NCBI RefSeq assembly: GCF_904848625.1
Contig: NZ_CAJHCP010000007.1
Span: 186,001-250,000 of the forward strand
Length of the DNA: 64,000 bases
Direction: 5' to 3'
Source: Paraburkholderia metrosideri
Lineage (GTDB): Bacteria; Pseudomonadota; Gammaproteobacteria; Burkholderiales; Burkholderiaceae
In this document: piece after piece, positions 1-7,944 of the stretch
How positions within the stretch are numbered: the first letter of the stretch is position 1
Layout of the letters: each line of letters opens with the position of its first letter
Translations under genes and position numbers: made by a program
The notes under the pieces: model-generated
Seen by the model: only the letters and a program-made list of their open reading frames with translations
What the model was told of the DNA's origin: nothing
Database searches by the model: none

Positions 1-662
1 GTCGTGTCGGTGACGTTGTAGCTCGTGGGGCTCGTGAAATCGACCGAGTAGTTGTCGGTGTTCGTGCCGGCCGCCGCGTTGGTGACCACCGCGCCGGTGG
101 TGTCCAGCGTGCCGCTGTTCGTCGCGCCCGCCGCCACGGTCGGCGTGCCATACATCAGGTCGTCCTGCGCGCCGAGATTCAGGCCCGAGCCGGTGATGGT
201 CGTCGTCACCACGGGGGCAATATCGCCGGTCGGGATTTGCAGCGGCACGGTTTGCGCGGTGTTGATCACGCCCGCCGAGTTCGCCGCGTAGCCCATCAGC
301 TCCAGGCCCTGGGTGTTGGTGATGTAGCCGTCCTTGTTCATCTGGAACACGCCGTTGCGCGAGTACGTCAAGGTGCCGTTATCGTTCATCTGATAGAAGC
401 CGTTGCCGTTGATCGCGGCGTTCAGCGCAGCGCCGGTGCTGGTGAACGAGCCTTGCGCGAACTGCTGCTGCACGGCGGTCATTTGCGTGCCGATACCGAC
501 CTGATTGGCCACCGCAGTGGCGACCGAGCTCGCGTACATGTCGGCGAATTCGGCAGTGCCGCTCTTGAAACCGACCGTGTTGGCGTTGGCAATGTTGTTG
601 CCGATCACGTCGAGATCGTTCGACGCCGCGGACAAACCGCTCAAACCTGTGTTGTAACCCAT
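1..662 (-). CDS. flgE: Flagellar hook protein FlgE (N-terminal 220 codons; 3' end outside window)
   Basis: FlgE is the structural subunit of the flagellar hook, exported by the flagellar type III system and polymerised on the rod under the FlgD cap. The translation from ATG at 662 begins MGYNTGLSGLSAASNDLD and continues with the flagellar rod/hook N-terminal signature (VIGNNIANANTVGFKSG) shared with FlgB, FlgC and FlgG. A second conserved stretch, FAQGSFTSTG, and the start of the variable hook domain follow. A GGAG lies about 8 nt upstream. The reading frame is open to the window edge, so about half of the protein is missing. It lies 46 bp after flgD, in the order flgB-C-D-E typical of this operon. 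Confidence 0.95.
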   Translation of the reverse strand, partial: MGYNTGLSGLSAASNDLDVIGNNIANANTVGFKSGTAEFADMYASSVATAVANQVGIGTQMTAVQQQFAQGSFTSTGAALNAAINGNGFYQMNDNGTLTYSRNGVFQMNKDGYITNTQGLELMGYAANSAGVINTAQTVPLQIPTGDIAPVVTTTITGSGLNLGAQDDLMYGTPTVAAGATNSGTLDTTGAVVTNAAAGTNTDNYSVDFTSPTSYNVTDT

Positions 663-708
663 GGTGACTCCGTATCTGGAAAGTCGTAACTAGCTGTTTG
701 ACTCGGAA

Positions 709-1419
709 TTAGAGAATCGCGTCGATGCCCGTCAGCGGAACCGTCGAGCCGTTCGACAGCACGAGGCCGCTGGTGCCGTCGGACTGCTGCACGACGCTTT
801 CCACGGTCGTCGCGCTGAGCGCCGTCGCGGTAGCAGGCTGGCCGCCCGCCGTCGCGCTGACAGTGAACGTGTAGCTGCCGTCGGGCAGCGTGTTGCCGGA
901 CGAATCGACCGCCGTCACGCCGACCGGCACGACGCCTGCCGACTGCTTGCCGAGGTCGACCGTGTTGACCACCGTGCCGGACGAGTTCTTGATCGTCAGC
1001 GTCACGTCGTCCGCGGCTGCCGGAAGCTGGACGCCGATGGTGCTGGCCTTGCCGCTCGAGACCGTCATGCTGTTGCCCGACGCGAGCACGCTGCTGCCGA
1101 TCAGCAACGCCGCCTGCGACGACTGGCCGGCCGAGAGTTGCGTCGACAGCGAAGTCAGCGACGTGTTCAGCTGGCTGATGCCTTGCACCGTACTGATCTG
1201 GGCCAGCTGCGAGGTCATTTGCGAGCTGTCCATCGGACTAGTCGGGTCCTGGTTCTTCAACTGCGCAACCAGCAGTTGCAGGAAGGTGTTCTGCAAGTCG
1301 GTGGCCGACGTGCCGGACGTGCTGCTGGTGGCACTGGTCGAGCTGCTCGACGCGCCGTTCATCGTGTCGAGCAGGGTTTGCGAAACGGTCGCGCCGTTGT
1401 TGCCAATAGTGGTGGTCAA
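709..1419 (-). CDS. flgD: Flagellar hook-capping/assembly protein FlgD
   Basis: FlgD forms the cap that guides FlgE polymerisation and is lost when the hook is complete. The 236-residue product has a Ser/Thr-rich N-terminus. The conserved capping signature follows (LQNTFLQLLVAQLKNQDPTSP, with MTSQLAQISTVQGI after it). The C-terminal half is beta-rich and Ig-like, with Gly/Val-rich strands and a PDGSYTFTVSA segment typical of FlgD. The length fits the family. A strong GAGGAG lies just upstream of ATG 1419. The gene starts 11 nt after the flgC stop, so the two are surely cotranscribed. Confidence 0.95.
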   Translation of the reverse strand: MTTTIGNNGATVSQTLLDTMNGASSSSTSATSSTSGTSATDLQNTFLQLLVAQLKNQDPTSPMDSSQMTSQLAQISTVQGISQLNTSLTSLSTQLSAGQSSQAALLIGSSVLASGNSMTVSSGKASTIGVQLPAAADDVTLTIKNSSGTVVNTVDLGKQSAGVVPVGVTAVDSSGNTLPDGSYTFTVSATAGGQPATATALSATTVESVVQQSDGTSGLVLSNGSTVPLTGIDAIL

Positions 1420-1430
1420 GGTAAGTCTCC

Positions 1431-1856
1431 TCAGGTTCCGATCGTGAGCGTTTTCAGCATCAATGTTTTGGCCGTGTTTAGCGTCTCGACGTTGGCCTGA
1501 TAGGAACGTGAAGCCGAAATCATGTTGACCATTTCCTGCACCGGATCGACGTTGGGCAGCGTGACGTAACCGTCCGCGTTGGCCGCCGGATTGCCGGGCT
1601 CATACGCCGTCTTCATCGGCGACGGGTCGTCGACCACGCCAGTGACCTGCACCCCGCCCACCTGCTGACCGGAGGCCGAGCGCGCGCCGCCGAGCGGGCT
1701 GACCGCGAACACGACCTGTTTGGCCTTGTACGGCTGGCCGTCCGGGCCGGTGGTACTGTCCGCGTTGGCGAGATTCGACGCCGTCACGTTGAGCCGCTGC
1801 GACTGCGCTGACATCGCGGAGCCGGCAACACCAAAAATATTCATCAGGGATGGCAT
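1431..1856 (-). CDS. flgC: Flagellar basal-body rod protein FlgC
   Basis: FlgC is a proximal rod subunit. The product (141 aa from MPSLMNIFG) has the N-terminal rod motif (RLNVTASNLANADSTTGPDG) and the C-terminal helix shared by rod and hook proteins (SRSYQANVETLNTAKTLMLK). An in-frame ATG exists 39 nt further upstream, at 1895. I prefer 1856 because AGGAGAGG/AGGA lies directly before it and the FlgC family starts close to the MNIFG residues. It follows flgB and precedes flgD in the same minus-strand operon. Confidence 0.93.
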   Translation of the reverse strand: MPSLMNIFGVAGSAMSAQSQRLNVTASNLANADSTTGPDGQPYKAKQVVFAVSPLGGARSASGQQVGGVQVTGVVDDPSPMKTAYEPGNPAANADGYVTLPNVDPVQEMVNMISASRSYQANVETLNTAKTLMLKTLTIGT

Positions 1857-1967
1857 GGTTTCCTGACCTCTCCTGCCGGTTTGAGCCGGCTTCAAGTTAA
1901 GTCCCGTAGCGATTTGTTCGTGCTTGCTGCTGTGTCTGTTACTGCGTGTGCGTTGCTGCTGCTTTTT

Positions 1968-2465
1968 TTACGAGCCCGACGTGATCGCCGACAGCATCGT
2001 TTTGATCTGGTTCGACACCACCGTCATGCCCGACTCGAAGTGCAGCGTGTTGTCGGCGAACTGCACGCGCTCGGTGTCGATATCCACCGTGTTGCCGTCG
2101 AGCGATGGCTGGACCGGATTCCGGTATTGCAGGTTGCCGTAGTCGTCGGGCGAACCGCCGGTTGCCGTCAGCGTGGACTTGCCGGACATATGGCCCGGTT
2201 CCGTCGACACCATCGACATGCCGCTCGTCACGCCAGCCGGTTGCGTCATCGCCAGCGTCGAGCTGTTCGACGCGCCCTGCCCGGTGGTGCTGCCACCGGT
2301 CTTTTTCAGCGCGCCAGCCAGCGACGAAGCGAAGTCGACGTCGCGTGCCTTGTAGCCGGGGGTATCGGCATTGGCGATATTCGACGACAGCAGTTCCTGC
2401 CGGTAAGCGCGCACATCCATCGCCTGGCGGCCAAAGGCGAATTCGGCATCGAGTTTGTCCAGCAT
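1968..2465 (-). CDS. flgB: Flagellar basal-body rod protein FlgB
   Basis: FlgB is the first proximal rod protein. The 165-residue product carries the rod signature LLSSNIANADTPGYKARDVD at about residues 27-46 and a C-terminal helix (NTLHFESGMTVVSNQIKTML) that packs in the rod. Between them is a Gly/Ser/Thr-rich insert that makes it a little longer than the usual 130-140 residues. GGGAGA precedes ATG 2465. It is the first gene of the minus-strand flgBCDE unit and is divergent from flgA, with the promoter in the shared gap upstream. Confidence 0.94.
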   Translation of the reverse strand: MLDKLDAEFAFGRQAMDVRAYRQELLSSNIANADTPGYKARDVDFASSLAGALKKTGGSTTGQGASNSSTLAMTQPAGVTSGMSMVSTEPGHMSGKSTLTATGGSPDDYGNLQYRNPVQPSLDGNTVDIDTERVQFADNTLHFESGMTVVSNQIKTMLSAITSGS

Positions 2466-2682
2466 AGAAATCTCCCGAGAAGGTTCCCGAGGCTTCCCCT
2501 TCGGCGTCTCATGCGAGGTTCGCGTCGACCGGGAAGGCCTTTTTGCATGAGGTGCATCTTATGGGCCGAACGCAAGCGGCAATCGGACGAATAACCGGGA
2601 AAGGGGGCTTCTATTCAACGTTTGCGCCGGGGGCGCGCTCTCTAGAATGCAAGGCGTACCGATGCATTCGATGGAGAACCGT
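2466..2682. promoter_or_regulatory. Divergent flgB / flgA control region
   Basis: This gap of about 217 bp must drive flgBCDE leftwards and flgA rightwards. At 2581-2607 it holds AATCGGACGAATAA, 5 nt, then AAAGGGGG. This resembles the better conserved element found upstream of flhB and flhF, but with a spacer three bases shorter. I see no good sigma-28 promoter here, which fits the class II (FlhDC-dependent) timing expected of rod and hook genes. The assignment to FlhDC is inference. Confidence 0.45.
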
Positions 2683-4263
2683 ATGGACCAGCCCACTTCC
2701 GATCTGCCGCAGCGTGCGAGCCACGCGGCGGCGCATCGCACTGGAGCGGGTTCACGAGCTTCGCGTGGCTCACTGCCGGCCCGCACCATGCGGATTGCGC
2801 CGCGTCTGGCGCGGCGCATCACAGCGCGCCTCTTTACGCGGATGGTGGTCAACGTCGCGCTGTGGGTCGCGGGCGGCATCGTGCTGTTGCCAGGCAGCAC
2901 CCAGGCTCAGGAAGCGAGCGGCCCGATCGTGATTGCCGGTCCGGCTGAGAACAATCCGGCTGCCCTGAACGAACTCGCACAAAAGATGGCCGCGGCGACA
3001 CCCGCGCAGCGCGCCGCGGTAGCCACGGCGTTGGCCGCTGCCGCCGCCCAGACGGCCGGACGCGAGCCGCAGAACCGCGATGCCGATTCGTTCACGCGCG
3101 CGGCCGGTTCGAACGGCGCGATCGTCATTCCGGGCGCGGGCGAACCTGCCGCTGCGCCGACCATGATTCACACCAATTTAAAGCCGGATGCCAATGGCGT
3201 CGTGACGATTCCGCCGCCGGGGAATGCCGCCACAGCTGGGGCGTCGGGTTCTTCAATGGCCGTGGCGCGCGGCTATGCCGCGCAAAATTCGCGCGCGATG
3301 ACGGCGTCGGCGTCAGCGCCGATCGTGCCGGTCGTGGTGACGCCCGCGCCGGCGGCCTACGTCAACCCGCAGCCAGTCGTCGCCAGCGCTCCCCAGGGCG
3401 GCTTCGACAGCCTCGCATCGCGCGGCTTGCCGCCGGAGCTCGGTGCAAACGGCAGGCCCATCGTGACGGCAACCGCGATGCCGGGCCGTCCCACGATCGC
3501 CAGACCGCAGCCGTTGGCGGTGCGCGAGGTACAGGTTGCGGCGCAGAAGAATGCCCAGCCAAGCGCCACGACGCTGCCTGCTAAACAGCCCACCGCGCAG
3601 CCCACCGCGCAACCCGTCGCACAGGCCGCCCCGCTGCCCGGCCAACAGGACCCCGAAGCCATTCACGCGGCCGCGCTCGCCTTCCTGCAACAACAGGCCG
3701 TCGGTTTGCCCGGCAAGGTCGACATCACCGTCGCCGCCGCTTTTCCGCGCGGCATCGCCGCCTGCTCGTCGCTCGAACCGTTCATGCCGACGGGCGCGCG
3801 CATGTGGGGCCGTACGACGGTGGGCGTGCGCTGCGCGGGCGGTCGTCCGTGGACCATTTATCTGCAGGCACGCGTGTCGCTGCACGCCACCTACTACCTG
3901 GCGGCACGTGCAATGGGCGTCGGCGAAGTCCTCACCGCCGCCGACCTCGTCGCGCGCGACGGCGATCTGACCGGCTTGCCGCAGGCCATCGTCACCGATC
4001 CTTCACAGGCCATCGGCTCGGTGTCGCTGACGCGGATTGCGGGCGGCATGCCGTTGCGCATCGACATGCTCAAGAGCGCGTCGGCCGTGTCGATCGGCCA
4101 GACGGTGCGGGTGGTGGCAGCCGGGGACGGCTTCTCGATCTCGGCGGAAGGCAGTGCGATGAACAATGCGTCGCCGGGTCAGCAGATTCGGGTGAAGACC
4201 GCGACTGGCCAGATCATCTCGGGCATCGTCCGCGATGGAGCGACAGTGGAGATCCAGCTGTGA
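2683..4263 (+). CDS. flgA: Flagellar P-ring chaperone FlgA, with long N-terminal extension
   Basis: FlgA is a periplasmic chaperone for FlgI during P-ring assembly. The C-terminal ~220 residues match FlgA: a Cys-containing first domain, then a SAF-like beta-clip (VGEVLTAADLVARDGDLTGL) and a final ring domain ending in GQIISGIVRDGATVEIQL. Ahead of it are about 250 Ala/Pro/Gln-rich residues with short TAQP repeats, so the protein is more than twice the enteric length. The hydrophobic export segment (WVAGGIVLLPGSTQAQ) lies well inside the N-terminus. The start at 2683 is chosen for GGAG six bases upstream; in-frame ATGs at 2647, 2662 and 2671 are less supported. ATG 2788 would give a conventional signal peptide but lacks a visible ribosome site. 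Confidence 0.85.
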   Translation: MDQPTSDLPQRASHAAAHRTGAGSRASRGSLPARTMRIAPRLARRITARLFTRMVVNVALWVAGGIVLLPGSTQAQEASGPIVIAGPAENNPAALNELAQKMAAATPAQRAAVATALAAAAAQTAGREPQNRDADSFTRAAGSNGAIVIPGAGEPAAAPTMIHTNLKPDANGVVTIPPPGNAATAGASGSSMAVARGYAAQNSRAMTASASAPIVPVVVTPAPAAYVNPQPVVASAPQGGFDSLASRGLPPELGANGRPIVTATAMPGRPTIARPQPLAVREVQVAAQKNAQPSATTLPAKQPTAQPTAQPVAQAAPLPGQQDPEAIHAAALAFLQQQAVGLPGKVDITVAAAFPRGIAACSSLEPFMPTGARMWGRTTVGVRCAGGRPWTIYLQARVSLHATYYLAARAMGVGEVLTAADLVARDGDLTGLPQAIVTDPSQAIGSVSLTRIAGGMPLRIDMLKSASAVSIGQTVRVVAAGDGFSISAEGSAMNNASPGQQIRVKTATGQIISGIVRDGATVEIQL

Positions 4264-4417
4264 CCTGGCTGGCCGCGCTGAATCGCACGCCGGCCGCAGC
4301 CATGGCAGCGAACCGGGCTATCAGCCGGGCGGCAACGCGGACGGTCATGCGGACGATCGAGGCACCGAAAGGGCCGGATTGCATTGAAAGGCAAGGAAAA
4401 GCGTGGAGCGATTGCGC

Positions 4418-4445
4418 TAAAGTTTTGATCAGCGGTTGCCGTTAT
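4418..4445 (+). promoter_or_regulatory. Sigma-28 (FliA) promoter for flgM-flgN
   Basis: TAAAGTTT at 4418-4425, 12 nt, then GCCGTTAT at 4438-4445, against the sigma-28 consensus TAAAGTTT-N11-GCCGATAA. The spacer is one base long, but both boxes are close matches. It lies 29 bp upstream of the flgM start and would place flgMN under FliA, giving the usual FlgM-FliA feedback. Confidence 0.75.
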
Positions 4446-4473
4446 CAGGATCAAATCGTTCAGGAAGCCAATC

Positions 4474-4827
4474 GTGAAAGTCGATTCCACAACCAATTCG
4501 AATCTGCCGACGTTAGACGTCGTGCCCCGCTCCCAGCCGAGCGACGCCAGCGCAACGAGCGCCGACACCACGCCAAGCGCGGCGACGACCTCGTCAAGCG
4601 CCAGCAGCGGCTCGGGCGATGCCAGCGTCAGCCTGTCGGGCCTGTCGCAGCACCTGCTCAGCCAGGCGGCGTCCGGCTCGGCCGACATCGACACGGCGCA
4701 TGTCGCGTCGATCAAGCAGGCCATCGCGAATGGCACGCTGCAGATCGATTCGAGCAAGATCGCCGACGGCGTGTTGCAGACGGCGCGCGACCTGTTGCAG
4801 AACAAGACCTCGTCGACCGGCAACTAA
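4474..4827 (+). CDS. flgM: Anti-sigma-28 factor FlgM
   Basis: FlgM binds and holds FliA inactive until the hook is finished, then is secreted. The 117-residue product has a long, disordered Ser/Thr-rich N-terminus. The C-terminal sigma-binding region contains the family pattern IKQAIANGTLQIDSSKIADG. Translation appears to start at a GTG at 4474, preceded by AGGAAG; no ATG is placed suitably. It is followed by flgN after a 94-bp gap containing a hairpin, and preceded by a sigma-28 promoter. Confidence 0.9.
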   Translation: MKVDSTTNSNLPTLDVVPRSQPSDASATSADTTPSAATTSSSASSGSGDASVSLSGLSQHLLSQAASGSADIDTAHVASIKQAIANGTLQIDSSKIADGVLQTARDLLQNKTSSTGN

Positions 4828-4874
4828 TCGACACAGTGACGTGTGGTGAAGTGGCCGGCGACGTTCGACAAACT

Positions 4875-4899
4875 CGGCTCGCGAATCGTGCGCGAGCCG
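4875..4899 (+). terminator. flgM-flgN intercistronic hairpin
   Basis: Perfect 9-bp inverted repeat CGGCTCGCG / CGCGAGCCG with a 7-nt loop between flgM and flgN. There is no U-tract, so it is more likely an RNA stability or attenuation hairpin than a full terminator. It could make flgM mRNA more abundant than flgN mRNA. Confidence 0.4.
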
Positions 4900-4921
4900 G
4901 CGTGTTTAGCGAGTTGTTGAG

Positions 4922-5368
4922 ATGAAAGACGCCCTGCTTGCCACCCTCGTCGAAGAATATTCGACCGTCGAGGCATTCGCCTCGATTCTGACGCTCGAAA
5001 CCCGGGCGTTGACCGCCGTCTCGCCGGTGGAGCAATTACCGCCGATCATCGAGAAGAAAACCGAACTGATCGGCGTGCTGGCCAGACTCGAAGCCGCGCG
5101 CGACGCGCAATTAGCCGAGCTGGGTTTTCCGGCTGGCTGGTCCGGCATGGAGTTGGCAGCCAGTACCGACGCGCGGGTCGCCGCGCAATGGACGCTGCTG
5201 CAAAAAGCGGCAGACCGCGCGCGACGCGTGAACACCAGCAATGGCGAACTGATCCGGGTGCGGATGGATTACAACCAGAGGGCACTCGCCGCGCTCCAGG
5301 TGAACGTGCCGCGCAAGGCTGGCTTCTACGGCCCGGATGGGCGGGTTCCGTCGCAAGTCGAGTTGTGA
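4922..5368 (+). CDS. flgN: Flagellar export chaperone FlgN
   Basis: FlgN is the cytosolic chaperone for the hook-filament junction proteins FlgK and FlgL. The 148-residue, largely helical product has FlgN-like features: an early helix with LVEEYSTVEAF, a central LPPIIEKKTELIGVLARLE helix, and a C-terminal NYNQ-type segment (RMDYNQRALAAL) ending near FYGPDGR. Family identification rests on this pattern and on its place after flgM, which is the standard arrangement. A perfect intrinsic terminator follows at 5443. Confidence 0.88.
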   Translation: MKDALLATLVEEYSTVEAFASILTLETRALTAVSPVEQLPPIIEKKTELIGVLARLEAARDAQLAELGFPAGWSGMELAASTDARVAAQWTLLQKAADRARRVNTSNGELIRVRMDYNQRALAALQVNVPRKAGFYGPDGRVPSQVEL

Positions 5369-5442
5369 AGAGTATTTGACGCTGGGTTGGGCGGCGCTCA
5401 GGCGTCGCTTCCAGCGCAGTTGATCCGTTTCGTTTGAACGAC

Positions 5443-5470
5443 AAAAGGCTCGTCTTTGACGAGCCTTTTT
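5443..5470 (+). terminator. Intrinsic terminator of flgA/flgMN
   Basis: Perfect 12-bp stem AAAAGGCTCGTC / GACGAGCCTTTT with a TTT loop (5443-5469), running into a T-tract and then a pyrimidine-rich stretch. It closes the plus-strand flg unit. Confidence 0.93.
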
Positions 5471-5636
5471 TGTTTTCCCCCGCCTCCTCTCTGTCCCGAT
5501 CCTCAACGCTGGCCGTTTGGCTAGCTGGCGCGCATCGCTGCGGCACGGTGAAATAACCCGCCCTGTCGAGCTTCCTGCCATGCGCCAGTTTTCACGTTCC
5601 CTCGTCATGGCGGCGAAGCACAACCTACTAGCGGGA

Positions 5637-5657
5637 GTGTGTAATCGTGTGTATATT
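5637..5657 (+). promoter_or_regulatory. hicAB promoter with candidate operator
   Basis: Direct repeat GTGTGTA-ATC-GTGTGTA at 5637-5653 overlaps a TATATT -10 box at 5652-5657, just upstream of the hicA ribosome site (AGAGGAG, 5660-5666). HicB antitoxins autoregulate by binding repeats over their own promoter, so this is the likely operator. The -35 is not obvious. The repeat is seen; its role is inferred. The rest of the 303-bp gap from flgN to hicA shows only the flgN terminator. Confidence 0.45.
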
Positions 5658-5671
5658 TAGAGGAGTAGCAA

Positions 5672-5839
5672 ATGAACAGCGCCGAGGTCGTCAAACTGAT
5701 TCAAACCGATGGCTGGCGTCTGATCCGCATATCGGGCAGTCACCATCACTTCCGGCACGCGGTAAAGCCCGGTCTCGTGACCATCCCGCATCCGAAAAAG
5801 GATCTGCCGCCCGGCACCCTGAACAGCATTCTGAAATAG
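5672..5839 (+). CDS. hicA: HicA-type mRNA interferase toxin
   Basis: This 55-residue protein matches the HicA/YcfA fold: a short dsRNA-binding-like domain with the motif DGWRLIRISGSHHHFRH, whose first histidine (His24) is the family's catalytic residue. PHPKKDLPPGTLNSIL at the C-terminus is also typical. HicA cleaves mRNA to arrest translation until neutralised by HicB. The ribosome site AGAGGAG is strong. The gene is 11 bp upstream of hicB in the usual hicA-hicB order and sits as an accessory insertion between flgN and fliA. Confidence 0.92.
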   Translation: MNSAEVVKLIQTDGWRLIRISGSHHHFRHAVKPGLVTIPHPKKDLPPGTLNSILK

Positions 5840-5850
5840 GCAGGCCTGAA

Positions 5851-6261
5851 ATGAAAAACCTGATTTACCCGATCGCCATCGAGCCCGGCGACTCAGGCCA
5901 CGCGTTCGGCGTGGTGGTGCCCGACATCCCGGGTTGCCACTCGGCGGGCGACACACTGGAAGAAGCCTACGCCAACGCCAAAGAGGCGATCGAAGCCCAT
6001 CTCGACACCTTGCTCGACGAAGGAATGCCGGTGCCCGAACGGCGTACGCTCGACGAGCATCGGCATAATCCCGACTTCGCGGGATTCACCTGGGGCTTTG
6101 TGACAACGCGCAATATTCCGGCGTTGAAGAAAGCAGTCCGCATCAATATCTCGTTGCCCGAGGCGCTGGTCCACGAGATCGACGCTTATGCGCAGGCGCG
6201 CGGCATGTCGCGCTCTGCGTTTCTCGCGCTCGCCGCCGAGCACGAGATGGCTGACGCCTGA
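5851..6261 (+). CDS. hicB: HicB-type antitoxin
   Basis: This 136-residue protein has the two domains expected of a long HicB. The N-terminal partial RNase-H-like domain includes GHAFGVVVPDIPGCHSAG and the DTLEEAYANAKEAIE helix. The C-terminal ribbon-helix-helix segment (RINISLPEALVHEIDAYA, then GMSRSAFLALAA) is for DNA binding. It should neutralise HicA and repress the hicAB promoter. The start at 5851 follows the hicA stop directly; an apparent upstream extension of the frame runs through hicA out of frame and is not real. It is convergent with fliA. Confidence 0.93.
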   Translation: MKNLIYPIAIEPGDSGHAFGVVVPDIPGCHSAGDTLEEAYANAKEAIEAHLDTLLDEGMPVPERRTLDEHRHNPDFAGFTWGFVTTRNIPALKKAVRINISLPEALVHEIDAYAQARGMSRSAFLALAAEHEMADA

Positions 6262-6311
6262 ACCAGGCAGTGGGTTGAGCGCGTCGCGCCAGAACACCAA
6301 CTGCTCAGACG

Positions 6312-7046
6312 TCAGTTCGCCTCGGCGTTCGCCCAGGCCATTTCCCGCAGCCGCGTGCGCAAACGCGCCACGGCCTGGCTGTGCAACTGGCACACCCGCG
6401 ATTCGCTCACTTCCATCACCGCACCAATCTCACGCAGATTCATCCCGCGCTCGTAATACAGCGACATCAGCAGTTTCTCGCGATCCGGCAAGCGGTCGAT
6501 CGCCTCCACCAGCGCCGAGCGCAGGCTGTCGTCGAGCAACGCGGAGAGCGGATCGGAATGATCCACGCAGTAGCGGTCGAGAAACGGCTCGTCGTCGGCG
6601 GAACGGTCGAAGTCTTCGTAGTAGATCAACTGGCTGCCGTGCAGGTCCTGCAGCATCGACTGATATTCGTCGAGCGGCATTTGCAGTTGCCCGGCAATCT
6701 CGGCTTCGCTCGCCGAGCGGCCCAGGTTCTGCTCCACCTTATGCACCGCCGTTTCGACTTCACGCGACGTGCGCCGCAAGCTGCGCGGCAACCAGTCGTT
6801 GCTGCGCAGCTCGTCGAGCATCGCGCCGCGAATCCGCTGGCTTGCATAGGTCTCGAACTGCGCGCCCTGATCTTCCTTGTAGCGCCCTGCCGCATCCAGC
6901 AGTCCGATCATGCCGGCCTGGATAAGATCGTCGAGATCGACGCTCGCCGGCATCTTGGCAACGATCTGCAAGCCGAGACGTCGCACCAGCGGTGCGTACT
7001 TCGTCAGAACTTCGGCTTGGGAAATCTTTCCCTGAGCGTTATACAT
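6312..7046 (-). CDS. fliA: RNA polymerase sigma factor FliA (sigma-28)
   Basis: FliA directs transcription of late flagellar and chemotaxis genes. The 244-residue protein has region 2 (YAPLVRRLGLQIVAKMPASV, then DLDDLIQAGMIGLLDAAGRY and FETYASQRIRGAMLDELR), region 3 with SREVETAVHKVEQNLGRSAS, and region 4 ending in MNLREIGAVMEVSESRVCQL. AAGGGGTG precedes ATG 7046; the longer open frame upstream to 7292 overlaps flhG and is not used. It is last in the flhF-flhG-fliA unit. Its targets here include the promoters before flgM, motA and fliC. Confidence 0.95.
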   Translation of the reverse strand: MYNAQGKISQAEVLTKYAPLVRRLGLQIVAKMPASVDLDDLIQAGMIGLLDAAGRYKEDQGAQFETYASQRIRGAMLDELRSNDWLPRSLRRTSREVETAVHKVEQNLGRSASEAEIAGQLQMPLDEYQSMLQDLHGSQLIYYEDFDRSADDEPFLDRYCVDHSDPLSALLDDSLRSALVEAIDRLPDREKLLMSLYYERGMNLREIGAVMEVSESRVCQLHSQAVARLRTRLREMAWANAEAN

Positions 7047-7074
7047 CGTGCACCCCTTGTCCGCGTGCCGCCTC

Positions 7075-7944
7075 TCAGGCGTGCTGCGCCGACGGTTGTT
7101 CGGCGTGTTGCGCCGCTGTAACTGTCGCAGGCGCCGTCCAGGGCGTTTGCGACGACATCGCTGGCCGCATCGGCCAGTACTGCAATTCGGCGGCAAGGTG
7201 CCGGAAGTCGCGCGCGGCAGGTGTCGACGGGAACGCATCGACGACACAACGCGACAACTCCTGGGCTCGCGCCATCCGCACATCGGCGGCAATGCAACCG
7301 GCGTCTTCCAGCGCCACCGTCAGGTAGCGCCCGGCCACGCCGGCCAGGTTCATGAATATGGTGTGCGCGTCGTTCACGCTCTGCACGTAATTGGCCAGCA
7401 CCCGGAACTGCGCGATGGCGTGCGCGTAGTGCAGACGTTTCATGCACGCGTACGCGTCGGTGATCGCCTGAGCCGATACGCGCGCGACGACCATCACGTC
7501 GTGCGCCTGCTGCGCGAACGGCGACAGATGGCCTTGCTCGTCGAGCTGCGCATCGATCAGCACGATGTCGGCGGTCCCGCGCAACAGCAGGTCGAACTGC
7601 TGCGCCGAGTGGCCTTCGCGGTTGTTGCGCGACGCCGCCAGCACCGAAAAACCAAGTGGATGACGGGCAGCGGCATCGTCGAGCGTCATCTCGCCGCGCA
7701 TCACGGCCGAGAAATTGCCGGCGCCGCGCAGGCCGCCGAGCATCGCGCTCACCGAGCGCCCGCCAACGCATTCGTCGATCACGAGCACGTCCTTGCCCTG
7801 CTGCGCGAGCGCTGCGGCAAGATTCACCACCACCGTCGTACAACCGACACCGACCGGTCCGCCCGTCACCGCGATCACGCGTGCGCCGGTTCGGGTCAAC
7901 AGCCGCCGCAGTCCCTCTGCCTGATCCGAGATGAGCTTATCCAA
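7075..7944 (-). CDS. flhG: Flagellar number regulator FlhG/FleN-like (MinD family), with altered P-loop
   Basis: FlhG is a MinD/ParA-type ATPase that works with the GTPase FlhF to set flagellar number and place. The 289-residue protein has the MinD layout: P-loop region at residues 28-37, then VVNLAAALAQQGKDVLVIDE and a later DIVLIDAQ. The deviant Walker A, normally KGGVGKT, reads GGPVGVGCTT here and has neither conserved lysine, so ATP hydrolysis is doubtful. The C-terminus ends in an Ala/Pro/Gln-rich tail. ATG 7944 overlaps the flhF stop by 8 bp, showing coupling. fliA follows after 28 bp. Confidence 0.87.
   Translation of the reverse strand: MDKLISDQAEGLRRLLTRTGARVIAVTGGPVGVGCTTVVVNLAAALAQQGKDVLVIDECVGGRSVSAMLGGLRGAGNFSAVMRGEMTLDDAAARHPLGFSVLAASRNNREGHSAQQFDLLLRGTADIVLIDAQLDEQGHLSPFAQQAHDVMVVARVSAQAITDAYACMKRLHYAHAIAQFRVLANYVQSVNDAHTIFMNLAGVAGRYLTVALEDAGCIAADVRMARAQELSRCVVDAFPSTPAARDFRHLAAELQYWPMRPAMSSQTPWTAPATVTAAQHAEQPSAQHA

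Noticed and set aside
5647..5850. Upstream extension of hicB to 5647
   Set aside because: The extension reads hicA out of frame; hicA itself has the strong ribosome site and HicA motifs.
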